A stretch of 64,000 bases of DNA, taken from contig NZ_VSEY01000012.1 of the NCBI RefSeq assembly GCF_008086045.1, positions 220,830 to 284,829 on the forward strand, in the 5' to 3' direction. Positions 28,525-38,027 of the stretch are shown in pieces (position 1 is the stretch's first letter; each line of letters opens with the position of its first letter). The translations under genes were made by a program, and so were the position numbers. The stretch comes from Nonomuraea sp. PA05 (GTDB lineage Bacteria > Actinomycetota > Actinomycetes > Streptosporangiales > Streptosporangiaceae). A model generated the notes under the pieces. That model was not told the origin of the DNA. It saw nothing but the letters and a program-made list of their open reading frames with translations, and made no database searches.

Positions 28525-28579
28525 ACGCATTTTCCGGCAGCAATTGCCGTCGCATTATGGCGGCGAAAGGGGGAAACAC

Positions 28580-31500
28580 ATGAACAATTCCGACGAAGAG
28601 CGTTTCGCTGAATGTCTGACGGCGTACGCGGCCCGCGACTACGGAGGCTGCGCCGCAGCCGCCAGACGCGACGACCCACGATGGGAGCCGCCGAGCCACC
28701 TCGTCTTCCGGCAACTGATGCCGATCTGCGTCTACCGCCTGGGCCAAGGAGCCGACCTCGATCAGCGGCGGCTCCCGATCCTGTACTCCCTTCCCGACCC
28801 CTGGGAGAGAAAGCTGCTGCAGCTCACGTTCGGCATGGCCGATCTGGAGACGGTCCAGCAGTCCGCGACGGACGACGAGCGGCGTTGCCAGGCGCTCTAC
28901 TACGCCGGCGCCAGGCTCCTCACGGTCGGCGACTCCGCCACGGCCAGGGAACGCCTGCTCGATTGCCTGAGCCAGGGCGTGGACTGCGCTGAGGCACGAC
29001 TTGCCGAGATCGACCTGGCCGAGCTCGACCTCGACGATCAGCCGGATCTGGCGGGGCAACGGGCTGACGTCCTCCTCGCCCGCGCGGAGGCATCGATCGC
29101 CGAGGGCCGGTGCGACGCGGCGATCGACGAGGCCAGGCAGGCGTCCCGGCTCGCGGGCGAGGACGTCGTCCGCCGCACGCGAGGGCTGCGCCTTCAACTG
29201 CATGCGCTCGCCGCGGCCGGCCGGCTCGCCGAAGCGATGGAGCTGATGCCCACAGCGCTCGGAAGCGGATCCGAGCACTTACAGGAGGACGATCCTGAAC
29301 TGGCGCAGCTTCTGATCATCGACGCCCATCTCCACAACAAGGTCGGCGACCTCGACGAGGCGAACCGGCTCTACCAGGCAGCGGCCGACAGCCTGGACCG
29401 GTCACCAGGGCATCGAGCGGAAAGGGCCGCCGCCCTGCACGGACTGGCCAGGATCGCGTTGCGGCAACGTCGTCCGGAACGGGCAGAGCTCCTGTTCCAG
29501 CAGGCTTTCGACGGAGTCGAGGACCTTGACGACGACGCCGGGCTCGGTGCCGCCGCGCTCGTCGACCTGGCGGACGTCCGCGGCGCACGAGGCGATCACG
29601 AAGCCGAGGAGCGGTTGCATCTGCAGGCTCTGGACCGGCAGCGCGAACGATACGGGGAGGACCATCACCTGTTCGCCCAGACTCTGAGCGCCCTCGGGCG
29701 CCTGCGCCTGGCGCAGGGCCGTTTCGCCGAGGCCGAGCGGCTCCTCACCCGCGCCGCCGACATCCAGGCACGCGTGCTGGACCGCCTCCACCCGGACATG
29801 CTCACCACGTTCGCGGTGCTGCTTGAGCTGTACGAGGCGACCGATCAGCACAAGGCCATCGAAGACCTGCCGAAGCGCATTCTGACCAGCGGGGAGACGT
29901 CATGGCAAGACGACATCCCCATCCCACACCCGCTGCCCGAGCTGACGCCGACGTTCCAGCTCCTGGAATCGTTCCTGCCGGAGACGGCGAAGCGCCCCCA
30001 GGCCGTCGGCGGCGCGCCCGGCCAGTGGTCGCCCGACGATCAGCGGCTGTTCGGCACCATCGCCGCCGAGTTCGCCGAAGGCGATCACGGCGCGTGCGTA
30101 CGGGACGCGATCCAGCTCAACGCACGGGCGGCGACACACGAGACCCTGCAACTGTTCCTGATGTGCCAGACGCTGGACACCGCCCCCGGCGACGCGGCAG
30201 CGCCGATCTCCCAGCCCATCTTCACGGAGCTGCCCGCGCAGATCGCCAACCCGTGGTACTCGGCGCTCGTTGCCCTGACACTTGGCCGGACCGGCCCTCA
30301 GGAGGTCGCGCGGCTGGCCGACGACGACGAGAAGTCCTGCCAGCTGCTCTTCTACACCGCGCAGCGGCGGATGAGCGAGGGGCACGTCCAGGAGGCGCTG
30401 CACGGCCTGCTCGACTGTGCGCGCGCCGGCGTGCCGTGCTTCGAGACATGGATGGCGGCCCGTCTGCTGCGGGCCGCGCCACGCGGGTCCGACCGTGCCG
30501 TGGCCGCCCAGGTGCGGGAGCTCAACCGGACGACGGTGCGCCTGCTCGTGGAGGCGTCCTTCGCGACGGCGCTGGGCCCGGCGCAGGCCGCCTGGCGGCT
30601 GGCGGACGGTCTGGAGGTCAACTCGCCCGAGCGGACCTCCAGCCACTACCACCTGGCCGTGGCCGTCTACAGGACAGGCGACCGCGACCGCGCCGGAGCG
30701 CTGCTACGCGATCTGGTGACGCAGGCGAGACAGGCGCCAGGTCGTGACCACGTCGCCGTGGCCAGGGCCCTCGGCGTTCTGGGCGTGATCCACACCGACC
30801 TTGCCCGGTACCCGCAGGCGATCTCCGTTCTGCGTGACGCGCTCGCGGAGAATCAGCTCGCCGAACGGCCGGACGACGCTCTGGGCGCACAGATCCAAGC
30901 CGATCTCGCCGAGGTCCATCGGGAGATGAGGGACCTTCCCACCGCGATCCGGCTCTGCCAGGAGGCGGTGGAGGCCCAACGGACCGCTCTGGGAGGACGG
31001 CATCCCGACCATGCCCGCACACTCGGCCATCTCGGCCTCCTGTACGCGGAGACCGGTGACGCGCAGCGCGCCGAGGCGTTGCTCACTGAGTCGGGTGAGA
31101 TCCTCCGGGACGAGTTGCCGCCCCACCATCCCGACATCACGGCCAACGCCCGGGCTCTGGCCCAGGTGTACACGCTCCAGGGCCGGCTCGGCGAGGCGGA
31201 GCACGTGTTGCGGCAGGTGTCACGCAGCGATGAGAGCGCCACCCATGAGGACGCGCTGTGCCTTGCCGGCCTGGGCAACGTGACTGTCCTGCGCGGTCGC
31301 CTCGGCGAGGCGCGGCGCTTCTTCCAGGAGAGCCGCTCGATCCTCGAACGGGTTGCCGGCCCGCTGCATCCGGACTGTGTCACCGTCACGCTCTGCCTGG
31401 CGATGGTGACCGCGTGGGAAGGCGATCCGCGCAGCGCCCTCGACCTGGCCAAGCAGTCCGAGGAGGGAACCTCTCGCCTGCTGCTCGACGTGTTCACGAT

Positions 31501-33256
31501 CGCCGCCGAGCGGCAGCGGCTGCAGTTGCTGGAAAACGTGCACGCGCGGCTGTCCGTCCTGCTGTCCCTGGTCGGTGCCGCGGGAAGGCCGGACCAGGCG
31601 GTCGCGGACGCGTTCGACCTGGTCCTGCGCCGCAAGGGCATCGACGACGAGGTGCAACGCGCCTGGCGTGCGGGCATCGACGACGAGGGCGGACCGGAGC
31701 TGCGGCCGAAGATCGAGCAGTTACGCTCGTTGCAGGCGAAGATCGCCGGCGGGACGTTGAGCGGGCCCGGACCCGAGGGCCGCGAGGCTCACAGCGCGGT
31801 TCTCACCGGCTGGCGTCAGGAAAAGGAACGGCTGGAGGCCGAGCTGGCCGGCGCCGTGCCTCGGCTGCGCCTGGAGCAGCGGCTGTCGAGCTTGAGCGGG
31901 CAGCAGGTCATGGCGCTGCTTCCGCAGGACTCCGCGCTGGTGGAGTTCGTCCGCTTCCAAGTGCTGCCGGACACCCCGCCCGAGACGGGCGCGTCCCGGC
32001 TTCCGGACCGGCACCGCTACTGGGCGTTCGTGCTGCGGCGGCACGCGGGTCTCAGGCTGGTCGATCTCGGCGACGCCGACGAGATCGACCGCCTGGTCGC
32101 GACCTACCGGCAGGCGATCCTCACGATCGACGGTGCCCGCGATGCTCCGCCTCCCCCTCGGCCCGGCGAAGCTCGTGACCTCCGGCCGCTCGTGGCGGCG
32201 CCGGCGCGGCAGAGCGAGCTCGCCGCGGGTCTGAGCCTGCGATCCGCCGTCTTCGATCCGTTGCGCGCGGCACTCGGCGACGACCGGATCCTGTTCCTCT
32301 GCCCGGACGGCGATCTGTCCCGGCTTCCCTGGGAGGTGCTCCCCCTCGGCCCGGACCGGCGCCTCACCGACGAGTACGCGATCAGCTACCTCGGCACGGC
32401 ACACGACCTGGTCCGGCTATCGGCGTCCGTGGCACAGGAGCCCAAGGCGCCGCTGGTCGTCGCGGACCCGGACTTCTGGTGGCAGTCCACCGCCGACCCG
32501 TCCCAGGAACAGGCGGCGGACCGGGGGTCACCGGCCGCCCACGACCTGCGGCGGCTGAACATGCAGTTCGCGGCGCTGCCGGGCGCGGCGGCGGAAGGTG
32601 AGAAGGTCGCGAAGCTGCTGGGTGTCAAGGCCGTCACAGGCAGGGACGCCAACGAGGGGACCGTCAGATCGTGCCGGCGCCCGGCGATCCTGCACCTTGC
32701 CACGCACGGCTTCTCCCTGCCCGGCCCTGGAGGTGAGGACAGGCCGGAGCCGTCGTTGACGAGCGGCTTCGCGGAGCTGCCGGAAGGGTTCGGCCGGTTG
32801 TCGAACGCGAGCGTGAGCCCGTTCCTGCGCTCCGGGCTCGCGCTGGCCGGAGCCAACACCTGGCTGGCGGGCGGTGTGCTGCCGGCCGAGGCGGAGGACG
32901 GCATCCTCACGGCGGAGGAAGTCTCGGGGATGGATCTGGACGGCACCAGGCTGGTCGTCCTGTCCGCCTGCAAGACCGCCCTGGGCGCGCAACATCCCGT
33001 CGAAGGGGTGCTGGGCCTGCGCCGCGCGTTCACCCTCGCCGGTGCGCGCACGGTGGTGACGAGCCTGTGGCAGGTGCCCGACACGGAGACCCGGCAATTG
33101 ATGGAGATGTTCTACGAGCGGCTGATGGCGGGGCTGAGCCCGGCGGACGCGCTGCGTGCGGCGCAGTTGAAGCTGCGCGGCAGCCATCCTGAGCCGTTCT
33201 TCTGGGGCGCGTTCGTCTGCCACGGCGATCCGGGCACGCCGAGAGGATCCTCATGA
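28580..33256 (+). CDS. Large TPR-CHAT protease with duplicated N-terminal module (CHAT 2)
   Basis: ATG 28580 follows AAGGGGGAAA, giving a 1558-aa protein. Residues about 1-440 and 470-780 are related modules: DDERRCQALYYAGARLL near residue 110 and DDEKSCQLLFYTAQRRM near 590 sit in the same context, each followed by LLDC. Classical TPRs follow (ALGGRHPDHARTLGHLGLLY and similar). The C-terminal CHAT domain has His1376 (LHLATHG) and Cys1464 (VVLSACKT). TTA codons encode Leu234 and Leu1048. The stop overlaps the next start (ATGA), so CHAT 2 and CHAT 3 are coupled. It is likely a cytoplasmic effector protease whose TPR array senses or scaffolds a partner. Confidence 0.9.
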   Translation: MNNSDEERFAECLTAYAARDYGGCAAAARRDDPRWEPPSHLVFRQLMPICVYRLGQGADLDQRRLPILYSLPDPWERKLLQLTFGMADLETVQQSATDDERRCQALYYAGARLLTVGDSATARERLLDCLSQGVDCAEARLAEIDLAELDLDDQPDLAGQRADVLLARAEASIAEGRCDAAIDEARQASRLAGEDVVRRTRGLRLQLHALAAAGRLAEAMELMPTALGSGSEHLQEDDPELAQLLIIDAHLHNKVGDLDEANRLYQAAADSLDRSPGHRAERAAALHGLARIALRQRRPERAELLFQQAFDGVEDLDDDAGLGAAALVDLADVRGARGDHEAEERLHLQALDRQRERYGEDHHLFAQTLSALGRLRLAQGRFAEAERLLTRAADIQARVLDRLHPDMLTTFAVLLELYEATDQHKAIEDLPKRILTSGETSWQDDIPIPHPLPELTPTFQLLESFLPETAKRPQAVGGAPGQWSPDDQRLFGTIAAEFAEGDHGACVRDAIQLNARAATHETLQLFLMCQTLDTAPGDAAAPISQPIFTELPAQIANPWYSALVALTLGRTGPQEVARLADDDEKSCQLLFYTAQRRMSEGHVQEALHGLLDCARAGVPCFETWMAARLLRAAPRGSDRAVAAQVRELNRTTVRLLVEASFATALGPAQAAWRLADGLEVNSPERTSSHYHLAVAVYRTGDRDRAGALLRDLVTQARQAPGRDHVAVARALGVLGVIHTDLARYPQAISVLRDALAENQLAERPDDALGAQIQADLAEVHREMRDLPTAIRLCQEAVEAQRTALGGRHPDHARTLGHLGLLYAETGDAQRAEALLTESGEILRDELPPHHPDITANARALAQVYTLQGRLGEAEHVLRQVSRSDESATHEDALCLAGLGNVTVLRGRLGEARRFFQESRSILERVAGPLHPDCVTVTLCLAMVTAWEGDPRSALDLAKQSEEGTSRLLLDVFTIAAERQRLQLLENVHARLSVLLSLVGAAGRPDQAVADAFDLVLRRKGIDDEVQRAWRAGIDDEGGPELRPKIEQLRSLQAKIAGGTLSGPGPEGREAHSAVLTGWRQEKERLEAELAGAVPRLRLEQRLSSLSGQQVMALLPQDSALVEFVRFQVLPDTPPETGASRLPDRHRYWAFVLRRHAGLRLVDLGDADEIDRLVATYRQAILTIDGARDAPPPPRPGEARDLRPLVAAPARQSELAAGLSLRSAVFDPLRAALGDDRILFLCPDGDLSRLPWEVLPLGPDRRLTDEYAISYLGTAHDLVRLSASVAQEPKAPLVVADPDFWWQSTADPSQEQAADRGSPAAHDLRRLNMQFAALPGAAAEGEKVAKLLGVKAVTGRDANEGTVRSCRRPAILHLATHGFSLPGPGGEDRPEPSLTSGFAELPEGFGRLSNASVSPFLRSGLALAGANTWLAGGVLPAEAEDGILTAEEVSGMDLDGTRLVVLSACKTALGAQHPVEGVLGLRRAFTLAGARTVVTSLWQVPDTETRQLMEMFYERLMAGLSPADALRAAQLKLRGSHPEPFFWGAFVCHGDPGTPRGSS

Positions 33257-35826
33257 CGTCCGGCGGGGACTACGAGGTACTGAGAGCGCGCGCCGATGAC
33301 GCGCTCTCCGGGGCAGACGCCGCCGAAGCCGTGCGGGCGACGGCTGAAGCCCTGGCCTGGTGCAGGGAGCGCCTGCCTGCCAGTGGCGCCGAGCTCGTGC
33401 CGGCCCTGGTGCGTCATGCCCGGGCCATGTCGATGACGAGCCAGATGGGCTCCGCGACCGAGTTCGGGTACGAGCTGCTCTTCGACGAGGCGCTCGCCAT
33501 CCTCCGCGCAGGTCGGGGAGGGCAGGATGAGGCCGTGGCCGCGGTCCTGTGGACGTACGCCCAGTGCCTGCGCCGTCTCCGACCTGCCAAGTGCGTGACG
33601 ACTCTCGGGGAGCGGCTCGGGCTCCTGCGGGCGCTGCGCGGGCCGTCCCATCCCGACGTGGCGGCGGCCGAGTGCGAGCTCGCGGGAGAGCTGCGCCAGC
33701 AGCGACGGCACCAGGAGGCGTCCGCCCACTACCGGCGATCGCTGCGCATCTGGTCGCTGCATCCACCTGACAGGTGGGGATTGATGGCCGCGGAGGGGCT
33801 GGGACACCTGGCCGAGCTGGCCGGTGATCTCGGCACGGCCGCCGACGCCTACGCCCAGGCCGTGCTGACCGCCCGGGCGCTGGGCGACGATCAGGTCGGG
33901 ACCTACCTGGTGGCCGGCGCGAGAGTGGCGGCCGGACGCGGCGAAGACGCCCTGCCGCGGTTCGAGGAGGCGCTGGCGGAGCAGCGCGCGGCGCTGGGAG
34001 ACGCCCATCCCGACGTGGCGGCCACCAGGATGTGCATCGCCCTGGCCACGAGCGGCGAGCGGGCTCTGCGCGCCACGCGAGAAGCCTTGTGCGCCGCCGG
34101 CGCGTGGCTCGAGTCGGGCGGGGCCACGACGGTGGACGACCAGCGGCGCCGCGATCTGATCAAGACCTTCGGCCGGTACGCCGAACACTACCTGTCATGG
34201 TGGACGGCGAGCCGGTCAACTCCGGCAGAGGCCCTGATGGCAGAGCCCCTGATGGCAGAGCCCCTGATGGCAGAGGCCCTGGCGGTGGCGACCTGGCGGC
34301 GCCGGCTGCCTCATCTGCTGTGGTCCCCCTGGCGGCTACCAGGCACGCACCATCCCGGCGAGGCCGAGCTCAACGCCGTGACGGCGCGGATCGCTCACCG
34401 CCTGCAGGAGCGGTACCAGACAGCGGGCAGGCGGCCGGGCGCGGCGGCAGCCGGGCCGGCCTGGATGGGGCACGTCACCGAGTTGCCTGCCCTGGAAGGC
34501 AGGCAGGCCGAGTTGGAGACCCTCCTCCGGCGGGAGTGCCGGCCCGGCGTGCTGGCCCGGCCCCTGGCGTCCACCGCCGTGGCCGCCGCTCGCCGGGCGC
34601 TGGCCGCCGACGAGCGACTGGTGGACATCATGAGCGTCGAAGGACGGTACGTAGCGTTCGTGGCGGGACCGCTGGACGGGCAGACCGCCGTCATCGACCT
34701 GGGCCCTGCTGCGCGGATCGATCAGGAGGCGCTGCGCGCCAGAGTCACGCTCGAAGGGCCGGACCGGGCGATGGCCTTTCGAGATCTCGAGCCCGTGCGG
34801 GCCGCCCCCGCCGGTGACCTCCGAGCCCTGGCTCAGCTCTTGGTGGCGCCTTTGCTGCCCGCCCTGACGGGGTGCCGGCGCATCCGGATGGTTCTGGACG
34901 GGCCGTTGCTGCACGTGCCCTTCGGCGTTCTGCCGGTGGACACCGCTGGAAACCCGCTGCTGACCGTGTTCGCCCTCGACTACCTGGTCACAGCCGACGA
35001 TCTGGCCACGGACGGCGGTCCCCGTGAGGAGTCGGGGCCGGAGCTGGTCATGGCCGCCCCCGACTACGACCTCGGCAGTGTGGAGCCCGGGCAGACGGGT
35101 TTCCTCTTCGGACCGCTCGACGGCACCGCTGGAGAGGCCGACGGCATCGCCTGCTTCCTCGGGCCGCGGGCGGTCGTTCTGCGCGGTGACGAGGCGTTGA
35201 AGGGACGGCTGCGCGAGACCCGGTCCCCTAGGCTGCTGCACCTGGCGACGCACGGCTATGTGCTGTCCGGCATGAGCGAGGCGGCGGCCCGGGAGACGGA
35301 TCGCCGCCTGCGTGGCACCACGAGCGAGCTGACAGGGCGCTTCGTCAACCTCCGCCGCCACCTCAGCCTGCGTAGCGGCCTCGCGCTCGCCGGCGCCAAC
35401 ATGTGGCTGGCGCACGGCGTTCCCGGCTCTGGGGCGGAGACGGGGATCTTCACCGTGGCAGACGTCAGCGCTCTGGACCTGTCAGGCACCGCGCTGGTGG
35501 TCCTGTCTGCGTGCGACACCGGTGTCGGGGACCTCGACGCGGTCGACGGTCACATCAGTCTCCGGGCAGCGTTCCTGCGATCCGGGGCCGGAGCGGTGGT
35601 GGCGAGCCTGTGGAAGGTGCCGGATCTGCCCACCCGCGACCTCATGATCCGTTTCTACACATTGCTGGACCAGGGACATCAGCCGGCTGACGCCCTGCGC
35701 ACCGCTCAGCTGGAACGTCACGCGGCCGGAGAGCCGGTGCTGAACTGGGGCGCGTTCGTGTGTTACCTCGGCACCCAGCGACATGAAGGCCATGGATGTG
35801 AGCTCAGAACTGGGGGGAAATCATGA
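33253..35826 (+). CDS. TPR-CHAT protease (CHAT 3)
   Basis: An 857-aa protein with an N-terminal TPR array (about 1-310; LRGPSHPDVAAAECELAG, LGDAHPDVAATRM) and a C-terminal CHAT domain: His667 in LHLATHGYV and Cys754 in VVLSACDTG. Around residues 327-341 a 15-bp DNA repeat encodes three copies of (A/P)LMAE, in the linker between TPR and peptidase regions. Its CHAT domain is closest to CHAT 2 by eye (LRSGLALAGAN, then WLA, in both). Coupled by ATGA overlaps to CHAT 2 before it and GTPase 3 after it. Two adjacent CHAT proteins could form a protease cascade or a heteromer. Confidence 0.9.
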   Translation: MTSGGDYEVLRARADDALSGADAAEAVRATAEALAWCRERLPASGAELVPALVRHARAMSMTSQMGSATEFGYELLFDEALAILRAGRGGQDEAVAAVLWTYAQCLRRLRPAKCVTTLGERLGLLRALRGPSHPDVAAAECELAGELRQQRRHQEASAHYRRSLRIWSLHPPDRWGLMAAEGLGHLAELAGDLGTAADAYAQAVLTARALGDDQVGTYLVAGARVAAGRGEDALPRFEEALAEQRAALGDAHPDVAATRMCIALATSGERALRATREALCAAGAWLESGGATTVDDQRRRDLIKTFGRYAEHYLSWWTASRSTPAEALMAEPLMAEPLMAEALAVATWRRRLPHLLWSPWRLPGTHHPGEAELNAVTARIAHRLQERYQTAGRRPGAAAAGPAWMGHVTELPALEGRQAELETLLRRECRPGVLARPLASTAVAAARRALAADERLVDIMSVEGRYVAFVAGPLDGQTAVIDLGPAARIDQEALRARVTLEGPDRAMAFRDLEPVRAAPAGDLRALAQLLVAPLLPALTGCRRIRMVLDGPLLHVPFGVLPVDTAGNPLLTVFALDYLVTADDLATDGGPREESGPELVMAAPDYDLGSVEPGQTGFLFGPLDGTAGEADGIACFLGPRAVVLRGDEALKGRLRETRSPRLLHLATHGYVLSGMSEAAARETDRRLRGTTSELTGRFVNLRRHLSLRSGLALAGANMWLAHGVPGSGAETGIFTVADVSALDLSGTALVVLSACDTGVGDLDAVDGHISLRAAFLRSGAGAVVASLWKVPDLPTRDLMIRFYTLLDQGHQPADALRTAQLERHAAGEPVLNWGAFVCYLGTQRHEGHGCELRTGGKS
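34231..34275 (+). repeat. 15-bp tandem repeat, three copies, in CHAT 3
   Basis: Units 34231-34245, 34246-34260 and 34261-34275 have the form SCCCTGATGGCAGAG; the last two are identical and the first differs at one base. A partial unit precedes (GGCAGAG, to 34230). The repeat is in frame and encodes LMAE copies in an inter-domain linker. It is a probable slippage site, and copy-number change would alter linker length without a frameshift. Confidence 0.85.
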
Positions 35827-38027
35827 CAAGGGCTGCGAAGATCGCTGCCATCCAGGCGCAACGCGCCACAAGTGCGGCAGCAGCAGAAGAAATGGAGCGG
35901 CGGCTCGCTTCACTGGCCGAAGGGCTCTCCCGCCTGGAGGACATCAGAGCCGACATGGTCACGCGGGTCGAGGACGACGCGAGGGACCAGCTGAGCGCAC
36001 TCGCGGAGCCGCTGAAGGATCTCATGCTCGGCGTGCGCAGGGAACGGGCCGAACTCGAGCGCGTCCTGGCCAGGCTCCGCCGGACCACCCTGAACATCGG
36101 TGTCGTGGGCCGGGCCGGCCAGGGCAAGAGCAGGCTCCTGCAGAGCCTCACCGGCCTGACGACCAGAGAGATTCCCGACGGCAGCGGCGGGTTCTGCACG
36201 GGCGTGCCGAGCGTCGTCAGGCATGCGCCAGGGACCAGCACGTACGCGGACGTGTTCTTCCACACCGAGCAGTCCTTCCTGCACGAGGTCGTGGCGCCCT
36301 ACTTCGAACGCCTCCGCCTCGGCCGCTCCCCGGTGTCGCTGGAGGACTTCGCCGGCCCGCTGCCACCGCTCGACAGGGACGGCCAGGAGGACATCGCGCG
36401 CAAGGAAAGCGCCTACACCCATCTGTCGTCTTTCCGCACCACGCTGACCGAATACCGGCGATGGCTGGGGACGTCCTCCCCGCATCGCATCACCGCGGAC
36501 CAGATCCGCGAGTTCGTCGCCCAGGACGACCCGGACGGAAACCGTCGCTACCATGCCTTCCGCGCGGTGCGCCGTGTCCACATCACCACCGCCTTTCCCC
36601 ACGACGACCTCGGCGGCATCGGCACGATCGACCTCCCGGGGCTCGGCGACACCAACCTCGGTGACTCCCGGCTGCTGTTGAGCGCGCTCAGCGACGACGT
36701 GGACGTGGTGCTGTTCGTCCGGCGGCCCTCCCCCGAGCGGGACGCCATCCAGGACACCGACATCGACCTGTATGACCTGGCACAGAGCGCGCTGCCGGAC
36801 ATCCCCATGGAGAAACGCTCGTTCTTGCTGCTCAACCATCGGCGCAGCGTCGATCAGGACAACCTGAGCAACGCCAGGTTGTTCCGCGACCAGATCCCCG
36901 GCTCAGCGATCAAGGTGGCCGGCACCGACATCGTGGACTGCTCCGACGCCGAGGCCGTCGCCGCGGCGTTCGAGCCCGTGGTCGACTACCTGCTCACGCA
37001 CGTCGGCGAGCTCGACCGCATGCTGCTGCGAGCGCGCAGGCGGACCATGGCGGAGTTGCGCCGCCAGATCACCCTCCTGATCAGCCAGGCGCGCCGGCTC
37101 GACGCGCTCGCCCAGCCGGCGAGTATGTGGTTCCCCGCCTTCCAGTCCCTGTTCAAGCAGGCGCACACCAGCCTGTCCGCCGAGCTCGACCAGTTGGTCG
37201 ACCGGCTGAGGGAGGAACGAGGGCTGCGCGACACGGCCTTCAGCCAGAGCGTGCGAGCCGTGCTCACGCTGGCCCGCACTGACGACGGCATTCCCTCGCC
37301 GGAGGACATCAGGACCAGGTTCGCCGTGGAGGGCACCCGGCAGGCCGCCTACAGTCACCTGCTGGACGAGACGCGTGCCCATCTGTCCAGGCACTTCCTT
37401 GGCCTGCACGACGGGTTGCGCGAATGCGTCGAGCAGATGCACGAGGACGTGGCGGTCCTGCTCGCGCGTGCGGGCGGCCTCGCACCGCTGAGCGGCGAGC
37501 AAGGCAGGCAGTTCCTGCTGGACGTGGCGGAGCGGATCCCGCCGGCCCTGAGGCGGGGCCGGCCGAGCGAGATCCAGTACGCGCTCACCATGCTCACCGA
37601 GTTCGAGCTGAACTACCGCGGCTTCGTCCAGCACCGCATCCGGCCGTGCCTCGACGGCTTGCACGGCGACTCACCGGCCATGGCGTTGCCGTCGGACGGC
37701 ACCCTGGTGGACGAGAAGACCTTGCGGGAGATGCTGCGGATCTCCTACGAGGAGGCGCTGGATCGCTGCGACACGGCCCTCGACGGGCTGACCACGGAGC
37801 CGAACGGCGCGGTCTTCGCCATCGTCGAGGAGTTCCGCGACCGCGTTCTGCGCGCGGAGGGCAGCACGGACGAGTGGCGCGCCTTCTACCAGGACATCAG
37901 GGCAGAGCTGTGGAGCGGCACATTCTCCGCCCTGGCCGAACAGGCCGGCCATCTGAGGGTGTGGGACGAGGCCGTACAGGCCCTGACCTCGCTCCTCGAC
38001 CAGGACCACGATGAGGAGGAGAAGTGA
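35823..38027 (+). CDS. Dynamin-like/large P-loop GTPase (GTPase 3)
   Basis: A 734-aa protein. An N-terminal coiled-coil-like helix (about 15-90) leads into G1 GRAGQGKS (96-103), and G3 is DLPGLGDT. At the expected G4 position the sequence is LLLNHRR rather than N/TKxD, so guanine specificity may be lost or carried differently. The C-terminal 350 residues are helical and rich in Arg/Glu, with no transmembrane helix. ATG 35823 overlaps the CHAT 3 stop, and the gene's own stop overlaps the next GTG start. It may be a regulatory NTPase switch for the CHAT pair. Confidence 0.82.
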   Translation: MTRAAKIAAIQAQRATSAAAAEEMERRLASLAEGLSRLEDIRADMVTRVEDDARDQLSALAEPLKDLMLGVRRERAELERVLARLRRTTLNIGVVGRAGQGKSRLLQSLTGLTTREIPDGSGGFCTGVPSVVRHAPGTSTYADVFFHTEQSFLHEVVAPYFERLRLGRSPVSLEDFAGPLPPLDRDGQEDIARKESAYTHLSSFRTTLTEYRRWLGTSSPHRITADQIREFVAQDDPDGNRRYHAFRAVRRVHITTAFPHDDLGGIGTIDLPGLGDTNLGDSRLLLSALSDDVDVVLFVRRPSPERDAIQDTDIDLYDLAQSALPDIPMEKRSFLLLNHRRSVDQDNLSNARLFRDQIPGSAIKVAGTDIVDCSDAEAVAAAFEPVVDYLLTHVGELDRMLLRARRRTMAELRRQITLLISQARRLDALAQPASMWFPAFQSLFKQAHTSLSAELDQLVDRLREERGLRDTAFSQSVRAVLTLARTDDGIPSPEDIRTRFAVEGTRQAAYSHLLDETRAHLSRHFLGLHDGLRECVEQMHEDVAVLLARAGGLAPLSGEQGRQFLLDVAERIPPALRRGRPSEIQYALTMLTEFELNYRGFVQHRIRPCLDGLHGDSPAMALPSDGTLVDEKTLREMLRISYEEALDRCDTALDGLTTEPNGAVFAIVEEFRDRVLRAEGSTDEWRAFYQDIRAELWSGTFSALAEQAGHLRVWDEAVQALTSLLDQDHDEEEK

